64,000 bases of DNA from an uncultured Collinsella sp. (GTDB lineage Bacteria > Actinomycetota > Coriobacteriia > Coriobacteriales > Coriobacteriaceae). The first letter of the stretch is position 1. The number at the start of each line of letters is the position of its first letter. The translations under genes were made by a program, and so were the position numbers. Below, piece by piece: positions 24,023 to 33,240 of this stretch. The stretch spans positions 10,277 through 74,276 of the forward strand of contig UQMU01000007.1 of the NCBI GenBank assembly GCA_900542305.1, written 5' to 3'. Below the pieces are notes generated by a model that saw only the letters and a program-made list of their open reading frames with translations, did not search any database and was not told the origin of the DNA.

Positions 24023-25003
24023 ATGAGCGATTTCCTAAACCGTATGAAGTCTGCCGTCAAGGCCGACCTTAAGACGATCGTCCTGCCCGAGGGCGAGGAT
24101 CCGCGCACCATCGTCGCGGCCACCAAGATCATCGAGGAGGGCCTGGCAAAGATCGTCATCCTGGGCAACCCCGACGAGATCGACGTTCCCGGCGCTACCG
24201 TCATCGACCCGCGCAATGCCGAGAAGCACGAGGAGTACGCGCAGAAGTTTGCCGAGCTCCGCGCCAAGAAGGGCGTTACCATCGAGCAGGCTCGCGCCCA
24301 GGTGATGGACGCCACCTACTTTGGCACCATGATGGTCAAGATGGGCGATGCCGACGGCCTGGTCTCCGGCGCCTGCCACTCCACCGCCGACACCCTGCGC
24401 CCCGCGCTTCAGATCCTCAAGACCGCCCCGGGCACCAAGCTGGTCTCGGCCTTCTTCGTGATGTGCACCGACACCCCGCAGTTCGGCACCGACGGCACGC
24501 TGATCTTCGCCGACTGCGGCCTCAACATCAACCCGTCCTCCGACGAGCTCTCCGAGATCGCCATCGCCTCCGCTCACTCCTGGTCCACCTTCATGGGCAA
24601 CGTTGAGCCGCACGTGGCCATGCTCTCCTACTCCACCATGGGCTCCGCCGGTGGCGAGGTCGCCAAGAAGGTCCAGGAGGCCGTGAAGTTCTGCAAGGAG
24701 AAGGCTCCCGAGCTCGCCATCGACGGCGACCTGCAGCTCGACGCCGCCATCGTCCCCACCGTCGCCCAGCTCAAGGCTCCCGGCTCCTCCGTCGCCGGTA
24801 AGGCCAACGTGCTCGTGTTCCCCGACCTCGAGGCCGGCAACATCGGCTACAAGCTGGTCCAGCGCTTCGCCGGCGCCGACGCCTACGGCCCCATCCTGCA
24901 GGGCATCGCCAAGCCGGTCAACGATCTGTCGCGCGGCTGCTCTGCCGACGACATCGTGGGTGTCGTGGCCATCACCGCCGTCCAGGCTCAGATGGCTGAG
25001 TAG
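24023..25003 (+). CDS. pta: Phosphate acetyltransferase
   Basis: Converts acetyl-CoA and phosphate to acetyl phosphate. 326 aa, the short single-domain Pta. Typical blocks: VLPEGEDPRTIVAA at 19-32, GLVSGACHSTADTLRPALQI around 113, and VAMLSYSTMGSAGGE around 198. GTAAGGAG precedes the ATG. It faces two acetate kinase genes across a palindromic element; together they make ATP and acetate. Confidence 0.95.
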   Translation: MSDFLNRMKSAVKADLKTIVLPEGEDPRTIVAATKIIEEGLAKIVILGNPDEIDVPGATVIDPRNAEKHEEYAQKFAELRAKKGVTIEQARAQVMDATYFGTMMVKMGDADGLVSGACHSTADTLRPALQILKTAPGTKLVSAFFVMCTDTPQFGTDGTLIFADCGLNINPSSDELSEIAIASAHSWSTFMGNVEPHVAMLSYSTMGSAGGEVAKKVQEAVKFCKEKAPELAIDGDLQLDAAIVPTVAQLKAPGSSVAGKANVLVFPDLEAGNIGYKLVQRFAGADAYGPILQGIAKPVNDLSRGCSADDIVGVVAITAVQAQMAE

Positions 25004-25018
25004 CGGACGCACTCGCCC

Positions 25019-25149
25019 GAAGGCCGTACGGGCTAACCCCTGAAAACGTCCTCGACCAATGAAACGCCCCCGTTCTGCTCCTCCGGAGCTACGAACGGGG
25101 GCGTTTCTGGTCTGCGGATTGTTTTCAGGGGTTAGCCCGTACGGCCTTC
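25019..25149. repeat. Large palindromic element P-C
   Basis: 29-bp perfect arms (25019-25047/25121-25149) enclose a 73-nt core with a second long stem (AAACGCCCCCGTT / AACGGGGGCGTTT) and an apical GCTCC/GGAGC. Starts its core with GTCCT and ends it with GCGGA, as P-A does. Lies between convergent pta and ackA. Confidence 0.85.
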
Positions 25150-25300
25150 TACCGCCACGTAGCATTCAGGGCATCTGGAATGGACGGCGGCTTGGCTACG
25201 AGCTGGAGCTGAAAAATCTGAACGGATGGGTGCCGTTGTTGGGAGCGCAGGCGTTGCTGGTGGCGATCACTTTGGGACTGGAATTTCCGCCTGCTAGTAA

Positions 25301-25334
25301 AAAGGCCTCCGGAGCTGTTGCTCTGGAGACCTTT
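25301..25334 (-). terminator. Terminator of ackA copy 1
   Basis: Stem AAAGGCCTCCGGAGC (25301-25315) with GCTCTGGAGACCTTT (25320-25334), two wobble or mismatch positions, followed on the minus strand by a T-run. Confidence 0.78.
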
Positions 25335-25356
25335 CGTCTACTTGCAAATGCGCGCG

Positions 25357-26535
25357 TTAGTTGTTCTTGGTTAGACGCTCGACGTCGTGGGCGATCATGT
25401 ATTCCTCGTCTGTGGGGATGACCATGACCGTGACGGAAGAGCCGGCGGCGCTGATGACCTGCGGGCCGTTGCCCACGGCCTCACGGTTCTTGTTGTTGTC
25501 GATACGCACGCCCAGCCACTCAAAGCAGTCGCAGAAGGCCTTACGGATCGACCAGTCGTTCTCGCCGATGCCGGCGGTAAAGGTGATGGTGTCCACGCCC
25601 GCCATGGAAGCGATCATGGAACCGGCCTGCTGCATAGCCTTGTAGGCGAACATATCGAAGGCGAGCAGGCAGCGCTCGTCGCCCTCGGAGGCGCGCGTGC
25701 GGATATCGCGGGCGTCGTTGGAGATGCCCGAGATGGCAAGCAGACCAGACTGCTTGTTCATCATGTCATCGACTTCCTGGTAGCTGTAGCCGCCCTCGCG
25801 CTGCAGGTAGCACACGGTGGCCGGGTCGATGGAACCACAACGGGTGCCCATCATCAGGCCATCGAGCGGCGTGAGACCCATCGTGGTGTCGCGGCACACG
25901 CCGTCCTCGATAGCAGCGAGCGAAGCACCGTTGCCCAGATGGCACGAAAGCAGGCGGTGGCAGCGCGAACCCAGGATCTCCTTGGCCATCATCCACTCGT
26001 AGCGGTGGCTCGTACCGTGTGCGCCGTACTTGCGCACGTGGTACTTGTCGCACACGTCCTTGGGCAGCGCGTAGGTGTAGGCGACCTCGGGCATGGTCAT
26101 GTGGAACGAGGTGTCGAAGACGGCCACATTGGGCAGCTCCGGATACTTCTCGCGGCAATACTCGATTGCCGCGGCCTCGCCGTAATTGTGCAGCGGAGCG
26201 AGCGGTGCCACCTCAAGGATCTTAGCCATGACCTCATCGTCGACGACCGCGGAATCATCGAAGTGCCAGCCGCCCTGAACGATACGATGGCCAATGCCAT
26301 CAATCGTAAAGTCGGTCTTCTCGAGCTCCTCGAGCACGCGAGCGATAGCAGAGCGATGATCGGGGAAAGGGACCTCCTCGGTCTGCTTGGCGCCACCGTT
26401 CTCGGAGTGGCCAAAGATGCCCATGTCCGAAGCGATACGTTCGCAGTTGCCCTTGGCGAAAACCTCTCGGGTATCGGTATCCAAAAGCTGATATTTAAGG
26501 CTTGAGCTGCCGGCGTTGACAACAAGTACGTTCAT
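25357..26535 (-). CDS. ackA: Acetate kinase, copy 1
   Basis: Acetyl phosphate plus ADP to acetate plus ATP. 392 aa. ASKHA-family signature NAGSSSLKYQL at 6-16, FDTSFHMTMPEVAYTYALP around 140, GAHGTSHRY around 170 and AGIGENDWSIR near 316. AAAGGAG before ATG. Differs substantially from the second copy 165 bp upstream, so the duplication is old. Confidence 0.95.
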   Translation of the reverse strand: MNVLVVNAGSSSLKYQLLDTDTREVFAKGNCERIASDMGIFGHSENGGAKQTEEVPFPDHRSAIARVLEELEKTDFTIDGIGHRIVQGGWHFDDSAVVDDEVMAKILEVAPLAPLHNYGEAAAIEYCREKYPELPNVAVFDTSFHMTMPEVAYTYALPKDVCDKYHVRKYGAHGTSHRYEWMMAKEILGSRCHRLLSCHLGNGASLAAIEDGVCRDTTMGLTPLDGLMMGTRCGSIDPATVCYLQREGGYSYQEVDDMMNKQSGLLAISGISNDARDIRTRASEGDERCLLAFDMFAYKAMQQAGSMIASMAGVDTITFTAGIGENDWSIRKAFCDCFEWLGVRIDNNKNREAVGNGPQVISAAGSSVTVMVIPTDEEYMIAHDVERLTKNN

Positions 26536-26651
26536 GAGACTCCTTTGCAGTGCAATACGGTCGACGCAGACCCCTTAAGGCGGCCGCATTTTAATAAGAA
26601 GTTATCACAACTTGATAAATAGCTATCAGTCATATCGCCCAACGAGCGCAA

Positions 26652-26695
26652 AAGAGGGGCCGAACGGCGCTCGGTCGTCCAGCCCCTCCCCTCTT
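26652..26695 (-). terminator. Terminator between the two ackA genes
   Basis: AAGAGGGG (26652-26659) pairs with CCCCTCTT (26688-26695) with further inner pairing. Suggests separate transcription of the two kinases. Confidence 0.65.
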
Positions 26696-26699
26696 GCAA

Positions 26700-27878
26700 T
26701 TACTTGCCGTTGACGATGCGCTCGACGTCGGAGGCGATCATGAACTCCTCGTCCGTGGGGATGACGAAGATCTTGACCTTGGAATCCTTGGCAGACAGGC
26801 ACCAAGCGCCGTCGCCACGCAGGGCGTTGCGGGCATGATCCATCTTGACGCCCATAAAGGCCAGGCGGTCGGCAACGCCGGCGCGGACCGCCGGAGCGTG
26901 CTCGCCGATGCCGGCAGTAAAGACAAGGGTGTCCATACCGCACATAGAAGTAGCCATCTCGGCAGCCTTGGCGGCAATCTTGTAGACAAACATGTCGAAG
27001 GCGAGCTGAGCATCGGGGTCACCAGCGGCGGCGAGCTCCTCGACGTTGCGGCAGTCGTTGGTCTTGCCGCCGGTCACAGCCAAAAGGCCGGACTTCTTGT
27101 TCATCATCTCGTCGACCTCGTCGAAGGTGTAGCCACCCTCGCGCTGCAGGTAGCACACGGTAGCCGGGTCGATGGAGCCACAGCGGGTGCCCATCATGAC
27201 GCCGTCGAGCGGCGTCAAGCCCATGGTGGTATCCATGCACTTGCCGTCCTCGATGGCGCACAGGGAAGCGCCGGAGCCGATGTGGCACACGACGACCTTG
27301 CGGGCCTCGCCGTTGGTCATCTCGGCGACCTTCTTGGAGATGTAGCGATAGCTGGTGCCGTGAGCGCCATACTTACGGATGTGCAGCTTGTCGCAAACAT
27401 CCTTGGGAAGGGCGTAGGTCTTGGCGACCTCGGGCATGTTGAAGTGGAAAGCGGTGTCGTAGACCGTGACGTTGGGCAGATCGGGATACTGCTCCAGGCA
27501 GTACTCGATAACGTTGGCCTCGGGGTTGTTGTGCAGCGGCGCCAGCGGGGCGACCTCGCGAATCTTGGCGAGGACGTCCTCGTCGACGAGGGAGGAATCA
27601 CCAAAGTACCAACCGCCCTGAACGATACGGTGACCAATGCCCTCGATCTTGACGCCGTTGGCCTCAAGGTCCTTCAGGACGACCTCGATGGCGACCTTGT
27701 GGTCGGGGAACTCGATGTTCTCGGTCACCTTCTTGGAACCGTTGGCAGCGTGGGTGAAGGTACCGCCGGTAAAGCAGACGCGCTCGCAGGAGCCCTTTGC
27801 GGACACCTTGTGGGACTTGGTATCGATGACCTGATACTTAAGGGTCGAAGATCCTGCGTTGACGACCAGAACGTTCAT
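26700..27878 (-). CDS. ackA: Acetate kinase, copy 2
   Basis: 392 aa, same family and length as copy 1: NAGSSTLKYQV at 6-16, YDTAFHFNMPEVAKTYALP, GAHGTSYRY and AGIGEHAPAVR. Own Shine-Dalgarno (TAGGGAG) and own terminator. A different acyl preference or expression pattern would explain keeping both; a propionate/butyrate kinase role cannot be excluded. Confidence 0.93.
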   Translation of the reverse strand: MNVLVVNAGSSTLKYQVIDTKSHKVSAKGSCERVCFTGGTFTHAANGSKKVTENIEFPDHKVAIEVVLKDLEANGVKIEGIGHRIVQGGWYFGDSSLVDEDVLAKIREVAPLAPLHNNPEANVIEYCLEQYPDLPNVTVYDTAFHFNMPEVAKTYALPKDVCDKLHIRKYGAHGTSYRYISKKVAEMTNGEARKVVVCHIGSGASLCAIEDGKCMDTTMGLTPLDGVMMGTRCGSIDPATVCYLQREGGYTFDEVDEMMNKKSGLLAVTGGKTNDCRNVEELAAAGDPDAQLAFDMFVYKIAAKAAEMATSMCGMDTLVFTAGIGEHAPAVRAGVADRLAFMGVKMDHARNALRGDGAWCLSAKDSKVKIFVIPTDEEFMIASDVERIVNGK

Positions 27879-27931
27879 GTGTCTCCCTACTAACAGGCGG
27901 TGTGGCGCCGCCAGGTTACATACGCTTCAAT

Positions 27932-27965
27932 AATAAACCCAAACGCCCTCGCGCTCGGGTTTATT
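27932..27965 (-). terminator. Terminator of the MFS gene
   Basis: AATAAACCC (27932-27940) pairs with GGGTTTATT (27957-27965), followed on the minus strand by TATT. Confidence 0.75.
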
Positions 27966-27980
27966 GCGTTGATATATAAG

Positions 27981-29159
27981 TTATCGGTGCCCAAATACTA
28001 ACGGCCTTTGACTTGTAAGACGAAATAGCGCAGGGATATACACCAGGGCAGAAATCCCGAGCGCAACAAGCAATACGACTCGAATGCCCGCAACGCTACT
28101 CAACACAGCGTTGAGCAGATAGAAAAGAACGGCACCCACCGCCACCATCTGGCTTTGAACCGAAATCAGTGAACAGCGCATCGAAGAATCGGCAGCATTT
28201 TGAAAAACTGAGTATTTGATTGGGGCAAACAACGAGTACGCAACCGTCTGCAGCACATAGAACACGGGCAGCAAATTAGCCGGAGTAAGGGGAATCAAAA
28301 ACAAAGCTGTCAATACTAAGCGAATGATGCCGCATATACACGCAAAACGGCCCTTGTCGACACGAGTAATCGCACTGGGCACAATAAACCCTATGGAGGC
28401 CGAGGCAAGGAGCTGGACCGCAATGGTCACACCCGAAGCGACGGCATTCATTCCGCGACCCGCAAGCAGCAGTGAGAAAAAGTCTTCCAGGGCGACAAAA
28501 GCAAATGCCTGAGAACAGTCCATGATGAACGCTGAACGAAGAATGCCATTACACGCAATAGCGGCACCGATCATCTTCGGGCTAATTCCACGCTCAGGTG
28601 TCCCCGCAGTGCTCCCTCTTTGCATCTCAGGAATGCAGACAACGACAACCAACGTCAACACCATTGCGATGATATCTGCCGAAAGACCAATGAGATATGC
28701 ACCGACAGACGAAATGAAACCGCCCACGCAAGCGGAGATGGCATAAGAGGCATAGAAAACAAATCGCTCAACGACATTAAGTCTTACGAGCTGGTCCTGA
28801 GAGACGCTGTCAATGTAAATCGCTTCGATGGATCCGCTCACACATGCAACGGCAAAACCTTTAAGAGCAAACGCACCGATTAAAAGCAGAGGAGAACGGA
28901 CGAGAAGCAGGGCGGCGTAGTATCCAAGCATTCCCACGACGCCAACGAGGCCGCTTGTCTTTCGTCCAAACCTATCAGCAATATAGCCAGTGGGAACTTC
29001 AAGGATGAACTTGCTCACTTGATATGCAATCATCATGCTAGAAATCGCCACCATCGAGAATCCGACGAATTCAAGGTAAACCGTCAGAAAATACAAGATG
29101 GTGCTGAAGTTCGACAGAAAAACGAACGTCATATAAAGCAAAACCGTACGGTTTTTCAT
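27981..29159 (-). CDS. Major facilitator superfamily transporter
   Basis: 392 aa with about 12 hydrophobic segments. The MFS loop motif appears as GYIADRFGRKTSGL around residues 62-75. The start at 29159 is preferred because GGAGGGCGGAG precedes it. Composition is less GC-rich than the neighbourhood, and with the adjacent LysR gene on the same strand it may be an acquired pair. Substrate unknown; drug or metabolite efflux is a guess. Confidence 0.8.
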   Translation of the reverse strand: MKNRTVLLYMTFVFLSNFSTILYFLTVYLEFVGFSMVAISSMMIAYQVSKFILEVPTGYIADRFGRKTSGLVGVVGMLGYYAALLLVRSPLLLIGAFALKGFAVACVSGSIEAIYIDSVSQDQLVRLNVVERFVFYASYAISACVGGFISSVGAYLIGLSADIIAMVLTLVVVVCIPEMQRGSTAGTPERGISPKMIGAAIACNGILRSAFIMDCSQAFAFVALEDFFSLLLAGRGMNAVASGVTIAVQLLASASIGFIVPSAITRVDKGRFACICGIIRLVLTALFLIPLTPANLLPVFYVLQTVAYSLFAPIKYSVFQNAADSSMRCSLISVQSQMVAVGAVLFYLLNAVLSSVAGIRVVLLVALGISALVYIPALFRLTSQRPLVFGHR

Positions 29160-29278
29160 ACTCCGCCCTCCAAGAACCAATAACCCAAGCCGAAATCTTG
29201 GAAAAGCATGAAGGCAAAGCCGTCAGTCATGTGTTACAAGGCGTCAACATTCACTTGACGCCACGAGGCCAAATGGCC

Positions 29279-30169
29279 TCACGAAGCGAGATGACGCAAT
29301 AGGTGAAGAAATACCGTCTGGTGTCGATCGGTCCAGGCATTTTGTCGATAGCAAAAGTAGATGGGCAAGGCTACGTCATGCGAGCCTTCAATGGAGCACT
29401 CGCTCACTTCCAGTCCATCTGATGCGAGAGAAGAGCCAGAAAAACTCAATATCAATCCCCCGGCCTGAAGAAACTCAGCCTGTGCCCTGTTTCCGTATTC
29501 GACATCGCGAAAGCGGAAATTAACCAGCTGAGCTTCAGGACATTGATTGATTGCATTGAGACAGGGTGACAAGTTAATTGGAACAGCGAGCCTGCCGCCC
29601 AGTAACTCACGGATGGTCATAGCGTCAACAGATTGATGACCTGCTGGGCATGAAAGAACCTTGAGCTCCTTTTCACCCAAATATTTTGAAGAAAGGACAC
29701 TGTCCCTTGGTTCCTCAAATGAGATGGCCGCATCCGAAATGCCAAGCACAAGTGATTCAAAGCATGTAGCCGTTGGCTGATGCCACACATCAAGGTGAAT
29801 CTGAGGGTGCGAGCTTTCAAACGAATCATACCAGTTTTCGGCAAAAAGGCGCCCCCGCCCATGAAGGCAGGGGGCGTAAAGACGGAAATGGCCGTCAGGC
29901 GAGACGCCGTCGTCCCTCGATTGAGCGTACTTTTTGAGATCGTCGACTTGTGCCAGGATCACGCGTGCACGACGTGCAAATTCTCTGCCCGCCGGAGACA
30001 AAACAGCCTCCCCCGCCGATCGGTTGAGCAAAACGATCTGATACTCAGACTCCAGTTTCTTAATTGCCGACGAGACAGCCTGTGGGCTCACGTGAACGGC
30101 GCGAGCCGCTTTGCGCACGCCGCCGTAGTTCGCTACCGCTTGAAGGTATTCGAGTTGAGAAAACTGCAT
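29279..30169 (-). CDS. LysR-family transcriptional regulator
   Basis: 296 aa. N-terminal winged HTH (residues 1-60): FSQLEYLQAVANYGGVRKAA and VSPQAVSSAIKKLE are typical. The C-terminal substrate-binding domain is less conserved. GGAG precedes the ATG. It lies 120 bp upstream of the MFS gene on the same strand, unlike the usual divergent arrangement, so regulation of that transporter is possible but unproven. Composition is moderately AT-rich like the MFS gene. Confidence 0.87.
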   Translation of the reverse strand: MQFSQLEYLQAVANYGGVRKAARAVHVSPQAVSSAIKKLESEYQIVLLNRSAGEAVLSPAGREFARRARVILAQVDDLKKYAQSRDDGVSPDGHFRLYAPCLHGRGRLFAENWYDSFESSHPQIHLDVWHQPTATCFESLVLGISDAAISFEEPRDSVLSSKYLGEKELKVLSCPAGHQSVDAMTIRELLGGRLAVPINLSPCLNAINQCPEAQLVNFRFRDVEYGNRAQAEFLQAGGLILSFSGSSLASDGLEVSECSIEGSHDVALPIYFCYRQNAWTDRHQTVFLHLLRHLAS

Positions 30170-30210
30170 AGGTTACTCCAAAGGCAGCCAAGGCGACGGG
30201 CCGTGCGTCC

Positions 30211-30546
30211 TCAGATGAGGTTCTCGCCCAGGTTTTTGCCGCCGAGGACGTGCATGTGGAAGTGCATGACGGTCTGACCGGCGTTGACGCCCTTGTTGGA
30301 GATGACGCGGAAACCGTCCTCCAGACCCTTGGCCTTGGCGACCTCCTGGATGGCGTGGGCCATGGCGCCCATGGTCTCGGCGGGCACGTTATCGGCGATG
30401 TCACTGTAGTGCTTCTTGGGGATCACGAGCGTGTGGACCGGCGCCTGGGGATTGAGGTCGTCGAACGCGATGACCTGGTCATCCTCGTAGACGACGGTCG
30501 AGGGGATCTCGTGGTTGGCAATTTTGCAGAAGATGCAATCACACAT
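30211..30546 (-). CDS. HIT family nucleotide hydrolase/transferase
   Basis: 111 aa. The HIT triad HFHMHVLGG is near residues 93-101 and the zinc-type N-terminal CDCIFCKIANHEIPS is present (HinT-like). Probably hydrolyses adenosine phosphoramidates. The start at 30546 is chosen for AAAGGA upstream; an ATG 18 bp earlier has none. Confidence 0.9.
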   Translation of the reverse strand: MCDCIFCKIANHEIPSTVVYEDDQVIAFDDLNPQAPVHTLVIPKKHYSDIADNVPAETMGAMAHAIQEVAKAKGLEDGFRVISNKGVNAGQTVMHFHMHVLGGKNLGENLI

Positions 30547-30595
30547 GGTTGGTTCCTTTCTCACAGACCAAGGTAATTATATTTGGTCGGGATGG

Positions 30596-30862
30596 TTAGA
30601 ACGAAAGGTTGTCGTCGGTGTTGGCGGCTTCGCCGTCGGCGAGCACGTCGTTGCCGTCGACGTCCTTCAGGAGCACCGAGACCTTCTGCTCGGCATCGGA
30701 CAAGCGGGTACGCAGGCTCTTGAGGAGCTCGACGCCGCGGGTATAGCTCTCAAGCGACTCCTCGAGCTCCATATCACCCGACTCCAAGCTGCGGATGATG
30801 AGCTCCAACTCCTGTGAAGCCTGCTTGTACGTAAGCTGCTCGACCGGGGTCTTCTCTGCCAT
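30596..30862 (-). CDS. xseB: Exodeoxyribonuclease VII small subunit
   Basis: 88 aa. Helical protein with the family signature TYKQASQELELIIRSLESGDMELEESL followed by YTRGVELLKSLRTRLSDAEQKV. Forms the multimeric helical collar of ExoVII with XseA, encoded 42 bp upstream on the same strand. AAAGGAAAC before the ATG. Confidence 0.93.
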   Translation of the reverse strand: MAEKTPVEQLTYKQASQELELIIRSLESGDMELEESLESYTRGVELLKSLRTRLSDAEQKVSVLLKDVDGNDVLADGEAANTDDNLSF

Positions 30863-30904
30863 ATCTGTTTCCTTTCCTAAAGGTTTATCGCTATGAAACG
30901 CGGC

Positions 30905-32356
30905 CTACTCGACCGTATTGACCGTTGCTGCCACGTTGCCGTCTGCCATGCGCACGCGAATGGCGTCGCCCGGCTTAAAGGTCTTGGCACTTGTAGCCAC
31001 GCCGTCAACGCTGTACGCGATGGAATAGCCGCGGGCAAGCACCTTGAGCGGCGACAGGGCATCGAGCGAAGCCGCTGCACGGCCCAGGTCGGACGCTGGC
31101 TTGTTGAGCATCGTGCGCCCCTGATGCTCCAGGCGGGAGCTTGCGAGCGTGAGCGCATGGCGCTTGCCATCGAGTCCTGAGGTGCTTGCGATCAAGCGCT
31201 CGGGCAGACGCTCAAAGTTGGAGCGGAATGCCCCAACCGAACGCGTTATGGCGCCGGACAAACGATCGGCCGTCAGGGCAAGCTCAGACTCGCGACGCTC
31301 AACCATAAACGTTGGGTCGTTGAGGCACGGGCGGCACGCAGCCGCATCGAGCGCATCGCCCAAGCGAGCCGTATAGGTATCCCAGGCACGGCGACCGCGC
31401 TGATCGAGCATCTCCAGGTCGACCTGGGCCGACCCAATCATCGATGCCATCGCGGCACCCAGACGCTGATAGCGCGCCTCGAGCACATCGGCCAACTCCG
31501 TCATAGCCGGCGCCACCGATTCGGCCGCCGCCGTAGGCGTGGAGGCGCGACGGTCGCTCACCATGTCGCAGATCGAGGTATCGGGCTCATGGCCAATGCC
31601 CGTCACCACAGGCACGGGACAGGCTGCCACCGCACGGGCAAGCTCCTCGTCGTTAAAGGTCATGAGGTCCTCGAAGGAACCGCCGCCACGCACGAGCAAA
31701 ATGCAATCGGGCGCCGGCGTAATGGCAGCGGCGCGGCGCAAGCCTTCAATAAGCTCTGTCGGCGCACCCTCGCCCTGGACCTTTGCGCCCACGCAGGCGA
31801 GCTCGACGAGCGGGTTGCGTCGGCGCAGCGTACGCTTGACGTCGTCGATTACCGCACCGGAAAGCGAGGTGACAACCGCCACGCGTGAGCAGAACACCGG
31901 GATGCGGCGTTTGCGCGCTTCGTCCATCAGGCCCTCGCGGCGTAGCTTTTCGGCCAGTTGCGCCACTTGTTGACGCAGCAGACCCTCCCCCGCCAGCGAA
32001 AACGAGCGAGCGACAAAGCTCATACGACCCGTGGGCTTATAGAGGTTGAAGCTGCCCTTAAAGCTCACCTGCATGCCGTCACGCAGATCGAAGGTACGCT
32101 TGAGATAGGCGCCCTTCCAGATGATGCAGTCGACGGCGGCCGAGTCGTCTTTAATCTGGAAGTAGCAGTGGCCGCTTCGGGCGTTGGGACCACGGAAACC
32201 CGTGACCTCGCCCAGGACACTCAGCTGCGGAATGGCATCGAGCGCACCAGCGGCGATCTCCACCGCCTGGCTCACGCTGAGCTCCTTGCGCTCCTGCTCA
32301 TCCGAACCGTCAAACTCGGCGGAAACGGCATTGCCGGTTAGATTCCAGCCTGCCAC
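30905..32356 (-). CDS. xseA: Exodeoxyribonuclease VII large subunit
   Basis: Degrades single-stranded DNA to short acid-soluble oligonucleotides. OB-fold at about 28-125 (VLGEVTGFRGPNARSGHCYFQIKDD), catalytic core with VTSLSGAVIDDV, RGGGSFEDLMTFNDEELARA and GIGHEPDTSICD, then a coiled-coil part and the C-terminal LKVLARGYSIAY block. A GTG start at 32356 is preferred because AAAGGAGG lies 5 nt upstream; the ATG 18 bp earlier overlaps that site. 483 aa. Confidence 0.92.
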   Translation of the reverse strand: MAGWNLTGNAVSAEFDGSDEQERKELSVSQAVEIAAGALDAIPQLSVLGEVTGFRGPNARSGHCYFQIKDDSAAVDCIIWKGAYLKRTFDLRDGMQVSFKGSFNLYKPTGRMSFVARSFSLAGEGLLRQQVAQLAEKLRREGLMDEARKRRIPVFCSRVAVVTSLSGAVIDDVKRTLRRRNPLVELACVGAKVQGEGAPTELIEGLRRAAAITPAPDCILLVRGGGSFEDLMTFNDEELARAVAACPVPVVTGIGHEPDTSICDMVSDRRASTPTAAAESVAPAMTELADVLEARYQRLGAAMASMIGSAQVDLEMLDQRGRRAWDTYTARLGDALDAAACRPCLNDPTFMVERRESELALTADRLSGAITRSVGAFRSNFERLPERLIASTSGLDGKRHALTLASSRLEHQGRTMLNKPASDLGRAAASLDALSPLKVLARGYSIAYSVDGVATSAKTFKPGDAIRVRMADGNVAATVNTVE

Positions 32357-32425
32357 GCAGCCTCCTTTCGCCATCGTGCACAGAGGCTCCGGCCCTGCGC
32401 AAATTCAAGTCCAACACATAGTACA

Positions 32426-32455
32426 GCGCCGCGGGGACACGAATCCCCGCGGCGC
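32426..32455. terminator. Hairpin between the zinc peptidase and xseA
   Basis: GCGCCGCGGGGA pairs with TCCCCGCGGCGC, 12 bp with a 6-nt loop; poor T-tract. Confidence 0.6.
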
Positions 32456-32471
32456 CTGCTTGTCCCATTTG

Positions 32472-33176
32472 TTATCGGTTGGAGTTTCTGTTGTAGCGAG
32501 CCATAAGATAGAGCAGCTGAATAATCGAGGTGAGCGCAGCGGCAACATAGGTAAGCGCGGCGGCCGTCAGCACCTTCTTGGCACCGTTGACCTGCTTGGA
32601 ACTCATACCCGACTGCTCGATGTACGCCACGGCGCGTCGGCTGGCGTCAATCTCGACAGGCAGCGTAACGAGTTGGAACAGCACACTAAACGAGAAGAAG
32701 ATCAACGCGAGGGATGTGAGCCCGGCAATGTTCATAAACAGGCCCAAGAGCAACACGATGGTCCAGGTGTTCTGGGTAAAGTTGACGACCGGCACGAGGG
32801 CGGTACGTACTTTCATCATGGCATAGCCGCTTTGACGCTGGGCGGCATGGCCCGCCTCGTGGCAGGCGACGGCAACGCTTGCGACCGAACCGCCCGAACG
32901 GTTGGCATCCGACAGATACAGGTTGTTATCCTGCGGGTTGTAATGGTCGGTGAGCTCACCGGCGACACCCTTGATACCCACGGCATTGCAACCGTTGGCG
33001 TCAAGCATGCGGCGAGCAACCGTGGCGCCCGTGTCGCCGTCCGAGCGAACCTTGGACCAGGTCTTGTACGTCGAATTGATATAGCTCTGCGCAGCAAGGC
33101 CAAGCACTGTACAAACAAGAACAACCAGCAGGTACAGCGGGTCGATACCAAAGCCGTAACCATAGTAATAGGGCAT
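32472..33176 (-). CDS. Neutral zinc metallopeptidase, YugP family
   Basis: 234 aa membrane protein: an N-terminal hydrophobic segment after residue 12, the zinc motif ACHEAGHAAQR near 115, and two to three C-terminal hydrophobic segments. The N-terminus PYYYGYGFGIDPLYLLVV is characteristic of this family, which is of unknown physiological role. CGGAGGA Shine-Dalgarno. Confidence 0.87.
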   Translation of the reverse strand: MPYYYGYGFGIDPLYLLVVLVCTVLGLAAQSYINSTYKTWSKVRSDGDTGATVARRMLDANGCNAVGIKGVAGELTDHYNPQDNNLYLSDANRSGGSVASVAVACHEAGHAAQRQSGYAMMKVRTALVPVVNFTQNTWTIVLLLGLFMNIAGLTSLALIFFSFSVLFQLVTLPVEIDASRRAVAYIEQSGMSSKQVNGAKKVLTAAALTYVAAALTSIIQLLYLMARYNRNSNR

Positions 33177-33240
33177 GCGAATTCCTCCGAATCGAGTTAC
33201 ACGTTGGAGGCATTTTACCCACTCAGCCGGCTAGGCTTCC

